From CAZMGB01 sp964565775 (lineage in GTDB: Bacteria > Chloroflexota > Dehalococcoidia > DSTF01 > JALHUB01): 64,000 nt of DNA. The translations under genes were made by a program, and so were the position numbers. Below the pieces are notes generated by a model. The model was not told where the DNA came from, searched no databases, and saw only the letters and a program-made list of their open reading frames with translations. Location of the stretch: contig CAZMGB010000002.1 of NCBI GenBank assembly GCA_964565775.1, forward strand, positions 180,099 through 244,098. Reading direction: 5' to 3'. Position 1 is the first letter of the stretch. Every line of letters begins with the position of its first letter. Below are positions 61,067 to 64,000 of this stretch, piece after piece.

Positions 61067-61090
61067 GGAGGCCTGAAGGCCTCCGCTACG
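61067..61090. repeat. short hairpin repeat between purQ and the HD gene
   Basis: GGAGGCC-TGAA-GGCCTCC (61067-61084) followed by GCTACG. It has the same loop and tail as the element inside purL (56329-56352). It lies in the 87-nt gap and has no U tract. Confidence 0.6.
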
Positions 61091-61106
61091 TCTGCTCGAC
61101 TCTCCC

Positions 61107-63329
61107 CTACCGCAGGGAGCTCCGACGCGGTTTCGCCTTCTTGCCCCCCACGGTCCCCCGCGCGGACGGCTCCCGGGCTGAGCGGAACGGCAGCCGTACG
61201 ACGGGCAGGCGACCCGTGACCTCGCGCTCCGCCTTGGTGGGAGCGGGGTATTGAATTCGCGGATGATAGACGCCCTTGAGCGTCACCTTGAACGACTCGG
61301 CGATGGTCTTGATCTCGCGCAGAGTGAGATCAGACTCGTCGAGCTGACCCTCCGCCAGCCGCTCGGCAATCACCTCGTCCACCAGGGCGTCGATGCGTTC
61401 GGAGGAATGGTCGGCGCTGCTGCGCACCACCGCCTCCACCGAGTCCGCCAGCATCACGATCGCCGTTTCCCGGCTCTGGGGCTTGGGGCCGGGATAGCGG
61501 TAGTCGGTCGCGTCCACGCGCGGGTTCTCGCGGGCGGCCTGTCGATAGAAGTAAGTCACCAGCCGGGTGCCGTGGTGCTCGGCTATGAAGGCGGCCACCC
61601 GCTCCGGCAGGCCATGCTCGCGTGCCAGCTCCAGCCCACCCCTGACGTGTTCCTGCACGATCTGGGCGCTGCTCTGGCTCTCTAGCTGGTCATGGGGGTT
61701 GTCGCCGGCGAGCTGGTTCTCGATGTAGAAGGCGGGCTGGAGCAGCTTGCCGACGTCATGGTAGTAGCAGCCGACCCTCACCAGGAGCGAGTCGGCGCCT
61801 GCAAGCTGGGCGGCCCGTTCGGCCAGGTTGCCGACGATGACGCTGTGGTGGAACGTCCCGGGCGCCTCGTCCTGGAGGCGGCGCAGGAGAGGCTGGTTGA
61901 GCTGGGCCAGCTCCATGAGCTGCACCCGCGTCGTGATGCCGAAGACGAGCCCCAGACCGAGGAAGCCGCCCAGCGCCAGCATGGAGGAGAGGGTGCCGTT
62001 GATGGCCGCTGCGGCCGTCATCCAGGGCAGGTCTCCCGCCTTCCGTTCGGGGTCCACGAGCCATACGCCGAGCAACAGGACGAAAGCGCCGGCGGCCAGG
62101 ACGCCGCCCGCCATCAGGTGCTGGCTCAGCCGTTCGGCGCGGTACACGACGACGATGCCTCCCAGGCTGCCGAAGCCGAAGACCAGAATCAGGCGCAGGA
62201 CGTCCAGAGACCCTACGGCCTCAACCGCCGAGAGGTCGGGCAGGTAGACGGCGGTGAAGGCGACCAGCGCCGCGAGCACCGCCGTCAAGGCCACGGCCAG
62301 GCGGCCCTCCAGGAGAGAAGCCACCATCATCGGCGCGGCGGCGACGGGCAGCAAGTACGCCAGGAAGCGTCGGCTCTCGTCCGGCAGCACGAACGGCAGG
62401 TAGAACTTGGCTACTAGCACGGGCACCGCCACCGCAAGCGCGAGCATCAGCAGGTGCCGCGCCGAGGTGACGCCTTCGGGCTGGAACAGGTAGAGGTAGA
62501 TGCCGAGGGCTGCGCTCGCGATTGCGGACACAATGATCGCGGCCGCCAGCCGACTCCAGTCGAAAGTGGGCGCCAGCAGGCCTGCCTCTCGCAGCGACTC
62601 CAGGGCCGTGGCGTCGATGACGTCGCCCTTGCCGACGATGATCTGATTCTGCGCCAGGCTCACCCGCACCGGCACGATGGCCGCCCGCGCCGCCGCCCGC
62701 GCCTCCTCCGTCTTGGACTGATCCACCGTGAGGTTGGCCACGATGAGGGGTCGGACCAGCTCGGTCACTACCAGCGCCTGGTCGGGAGTGAGGGAAGAGT
62801 CAATACGCTCCCCGACGCGGTCCATCGTGGACGAGACTGCCGCCGGCGAGACGGACTCGCTCAGCAGGTCCCCCAGGATCTTCGTCGCTTCCGCAGTCAC
62901 AGCCCGCCACTGCTCGTCGGTCAGGTCGAGGAGGGCGGACGTGCCCCTCAGGGAGAGGTTCAGGTTTTCGATGCGGCCGAGGGCGCTGGCCTTGTCGGCG
63001 TCGGTGAGATCGGCGCGACTGCGGATCTGGCTCACCTGGGCGAGGACGCTGTCCAGCCGGTTCACTTGCTGAGTGCGCACGTTCGCGTCGAACGTCACGC
63101 TCTCGGGGACGGCCGCGGCCGCCTCCTCGCGGCGCTGCTCGGTGAGGACCTGGCTCTCGTAGGAGATGTCGCGCGGCGCCCTCATGTTGCGGGAGGCCAC
63201 ATCGCCTACGCTCACCTGGAGCTGGCGGGGGAAAGCCGGTAGCAGTACCAGGGCCAGGGCGGCCGCCAGCCCCAGGGCGAAGAGCGTCGCCCAGCCCCTG
63301 CTGATCCTTCGTCGTGGTCCGTCGGTCAC
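61107..63329 (-). CDS. PgpH-like 7TM-HD cyclic di-AMP phosphodiesterase
   Basis: A 740-residue membrane protein. One N-terminal transmembrane helix is followed by a large extracytoplasmic 7TMR-HDED sensor domain (about residues 40-270). Then come about seven helices (270-475) and a cytosolic HD domain with CYYHDVGKLLQPAFYIENQ, FIAEHHGTRLVTYFY and LADSVEAVVRSS. PgpH proteins hydrolyse cyclic di-AMP. No cyclase (DisA/CdaA) is in the window. The C-terminus ends in a basic tail (GGKKAKPRRSSLR). Confidence 0.88.
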   Translation of the reverse strand: MTDGPRRRISRGWATLFALGLAAALALVLLPAFPRQLQVSVGDVASRNMRAPRDISYESQVLTEQRREEAAAAVPESVTFDANVRTQQVNRLDSVLAQVSQIRSRADLTDADKASALGRIENLNLSLRGTSALLDLTDEQWRAVTAEATKILGDLLSESVSPAAVSSTMDRVGERIDSSLTPDQALVVTELVRPLIVANLTVDQSKTEEARAAARAAIVPVRVSLAQNQIIVGKGDVIDATALESLREAGLLAPTFDWSRLAAAIIVSAIASAALGIYLYLFQPEGVTSARHLLMLALAVAVPVLVAKFYLPFVLPDESRRFLAYLLPVAAAPMMVASLLEGRLAVALTAVLAALVAFTAVYLPDLSAVEAVGSLDVLRLILVFGFGSLGGIVVVYRAERLSQHLMAGGVLAAGAFVLLLGVWLVDPERKAGDLPWMTAAAAINGTLSSMLALGGFLGLGLVFGITTRVQLMELAQLNQPLLRRLQDEAPGTFHHSVIVGNLAERAAQLAGADSLLVRVGCYYHDVGKLLQPAFYIENQLAGDNPHDQLESQSSAQIVQEHVRGGLELAREHGLPERVAAFIAEHHGTRLVTYFYRQAARENPRVDATDYRYPGPKPQSRETAIVMLADSVEAVVRSSADHSSERIDALVDEVIAERLAEGQLDESDLTLREIKTIAESFKVTLKGVYHPRIQYPAPTKAEREVTGRLPVVRLPFRSAREPSARGTVGGKKAKPRRSSLR

Positions 63330-63635
63330 GCCTGCGTCACTCGCGTCCAGATTCAGCTTTCATCGGGCGGCCTAAGGCTAACCTCGGTTAGCAAAAGGCG
63401 CTGCCCACATGATAGCAGAAAAGACAAGGGGCCGGAAAACGGTTGCCAGCGATGTGATTGGTGCGTTCTTGGTGGGCCTTCGAGTCCCAGATTCGGGCAA
63501 GACCCCAGCGTGAACGCTGGGGCATCGGAAGACGAATCGATGCCCTCGCCTTCAGGCGGGGGTAGGGTATCCCCCACCGATGACGAGCCAGTCACCTGGC
63601 GGTGGCTGGCTCACGTCCGCTCTCGCAGGCGGCGC
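63330..63635. other. intergenic region with hairpin relic
   Basis: About 306 nt between the HD gene and the DUF402 gene. It holds two GC hairpins at 63503-63560. No credible coding frame is seen; the 80-codon open frame on the minus strand is made of the hairpins. Confidence 0.5.
63503..63560. repeat. paired hairpins with TGAA/TTCA loops, IS200/IS605-end-like
   Basis: CCCCAGCG-TGAA-CGCTGGGG (63503-63522) and CTCGCC-TTCA-GGCGGG (63545-63560). GC stems with this loop are typical of the ends of IS200/IS605-family elements and of TnpB-associated RNA. No transposase or TnpB frame is near, so it may be a solo end or a non-autonomous relic. It shares the loop with the other hairpins in the window. 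Confidence 0.45.
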
Positions 63636-63998
63636 TCAGCCCCGGGCGGCCAGGAGCACCGCGGCGGCGTCGATGATGCGGCGGTGGCGGGCGACCAGAT
63701 GTCGTCGCGTCCGCTCGATAAGCGCCAGCCGCTCCGACGAGAGGAGGCCGCGGGCGGCGTATTCCGCCACCTCCTCCTCGTCCTCCAGGCGGGCGCGGCC
63801 GTCCGGGTCGACCCACATGTCGAGCGCCAGGTCCAGGTACTCGACCCGGCGTCGAGAGATGCGGACCTCGTCCACCACGTCGAAGCGGTGGGCGATGAGG
63901 CTTCCGTCCGGCCCGACGAAGCGATAGAGGATGTAGTGCCGTCCTCGCCAGAAGAAGCCGTAGGTGACGCTGCCGACGGGAAAGTCGAATCCGCCCAC
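63636..63998 (-). CDS. DUF402 (FomD-like) protein, 5' end probably beyond the window
   Basis: At least 120 residues. GPDGSLIAHRFDVVDEVRISRRRVEYLDLALDMWVDPDGRARLEDEEEVAEYAARGLLSSE fits the DUF402 domain, including the L-D-L-x-L-D-x-x-V-x-P-D-G pattern and acidic residues that bind metal and nucleotide in FomD. The frame is open to 63998 at the window edge, and the N-terminus looks short for the family, so the true start likely lies outside. A nucleoside-phosphate hydrolase role is inferred from FomD. Confidence 0.78.
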   Translation of the reverse strand: MGGFDFPVGSVTYGFFWRGRHYILYRFVGPDGSLIAHRFDVVDEVRISRRRVEYLDLALDMWVDPDGRARLEDEEEVAEYAARGLLSSERLALIERTRRHLVARHRRIIDAAAVLLAARG

Positions 63999-64000
63999 CG

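Noticed and set aside
63353..63595. An 80-codon minus-strand frame before the DUF402 gene
   Set aside because: It is made of the two GC hairpins and flanking non-coding sequence; no ribosome-binding site.

Overview
The window is dense, GC-rich bacterial chromosome: about 66 genes, mostly housekeeping, with no tRNA, rRNA, CRISPR array, phage or intact transposon seen. Gene content points to a Chloroflexota lineage, probably near Dehalococcoidia. The hints are many TTG/GTG starts, a Gram-positive-type SOS box, an MshA-like glycosyltransferase, DUF4389 and PAP2_3-type membrane proteins, CcsA-type cytochrome biogenesis and a lone PgpH-type HD phosphohydrolase. This placement is inference; a marker-gene tree would settle it.

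Layout. 0-6.5 kb: small membrane protein, MagIII-like glycosylase, TrmO-like protein, gyrB with a long structured leader, a lower-GC pair (DUF5678 protein plus retropepsin-like protease) and a PflX-type radical SAM protein. 6.5-18 kb: nadD, obgE and dnaA; coaX-coaBC; pepA; two tandem PAP2 paralogues; a kinase and degV. 18-25.6 kb: rpsO-pnp, lysine pathway genes dapB-asd-dapA, and purA. 25.6-33.3 kb: SufR-like regulator, moaC-moaA-rdgB, folC-fabF-galE. 33.3-40 kb: SWIM protein, thpR, amidohydrolase, ccsA, then a PIG-L deacetylase / MshA-like / GNAT cluster and folE. 40-47.5 kb: one long operon from rpsF through ssb, rpsR, a PPIase, hom and a coiled-coil gene to thrC, then glyA. 47.5-55.2 kb: a nucleotidyltransferase-like gene, comF, fused moaD-moaE, a zinc-ribbon protein, a Nudix enzyme, and the replication operon rplI-dnaB-helicase loader. 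55.2-64 kb: purL and purQ separated by DUF4389 genes, gene debris and a toxin-antitoxin-like pair; a PgpH-like protein; and a DUF402 gene cut by the window edge.

How the genes work together. asd, dapA, dapB, hom and thrC cover much of the aspartate family pathway, but hom and thrC sit in the ribosomal S6/SSB/S18 transcript. The molybdopterin genes are split between two loci. coaX, coaBC, nadD and folE/folC supply cofactors. gyrB, dnaA, dnaB, the loader and ssb supply replication.

The purL-purQ region is the most rearranged. It carries a 5' remnant of a second purL, a 3' remnant of a DUF4389 gene, a 3' remnant of purQ, and an in-frame GC-hairpin insertion inside purL. Related hairpins with a TTCA/TGAA loop recur at about 21.0, 61.1 and 63.5 kb. 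The best candidates for undescribed biology are the DUF5678/retropepsin pair, the DUF4258/DUF2283 cassette bracketed by purQ 3' repeats, the SOS-type box in the dnaB operon promoter, and the double-AAA helicase loader.
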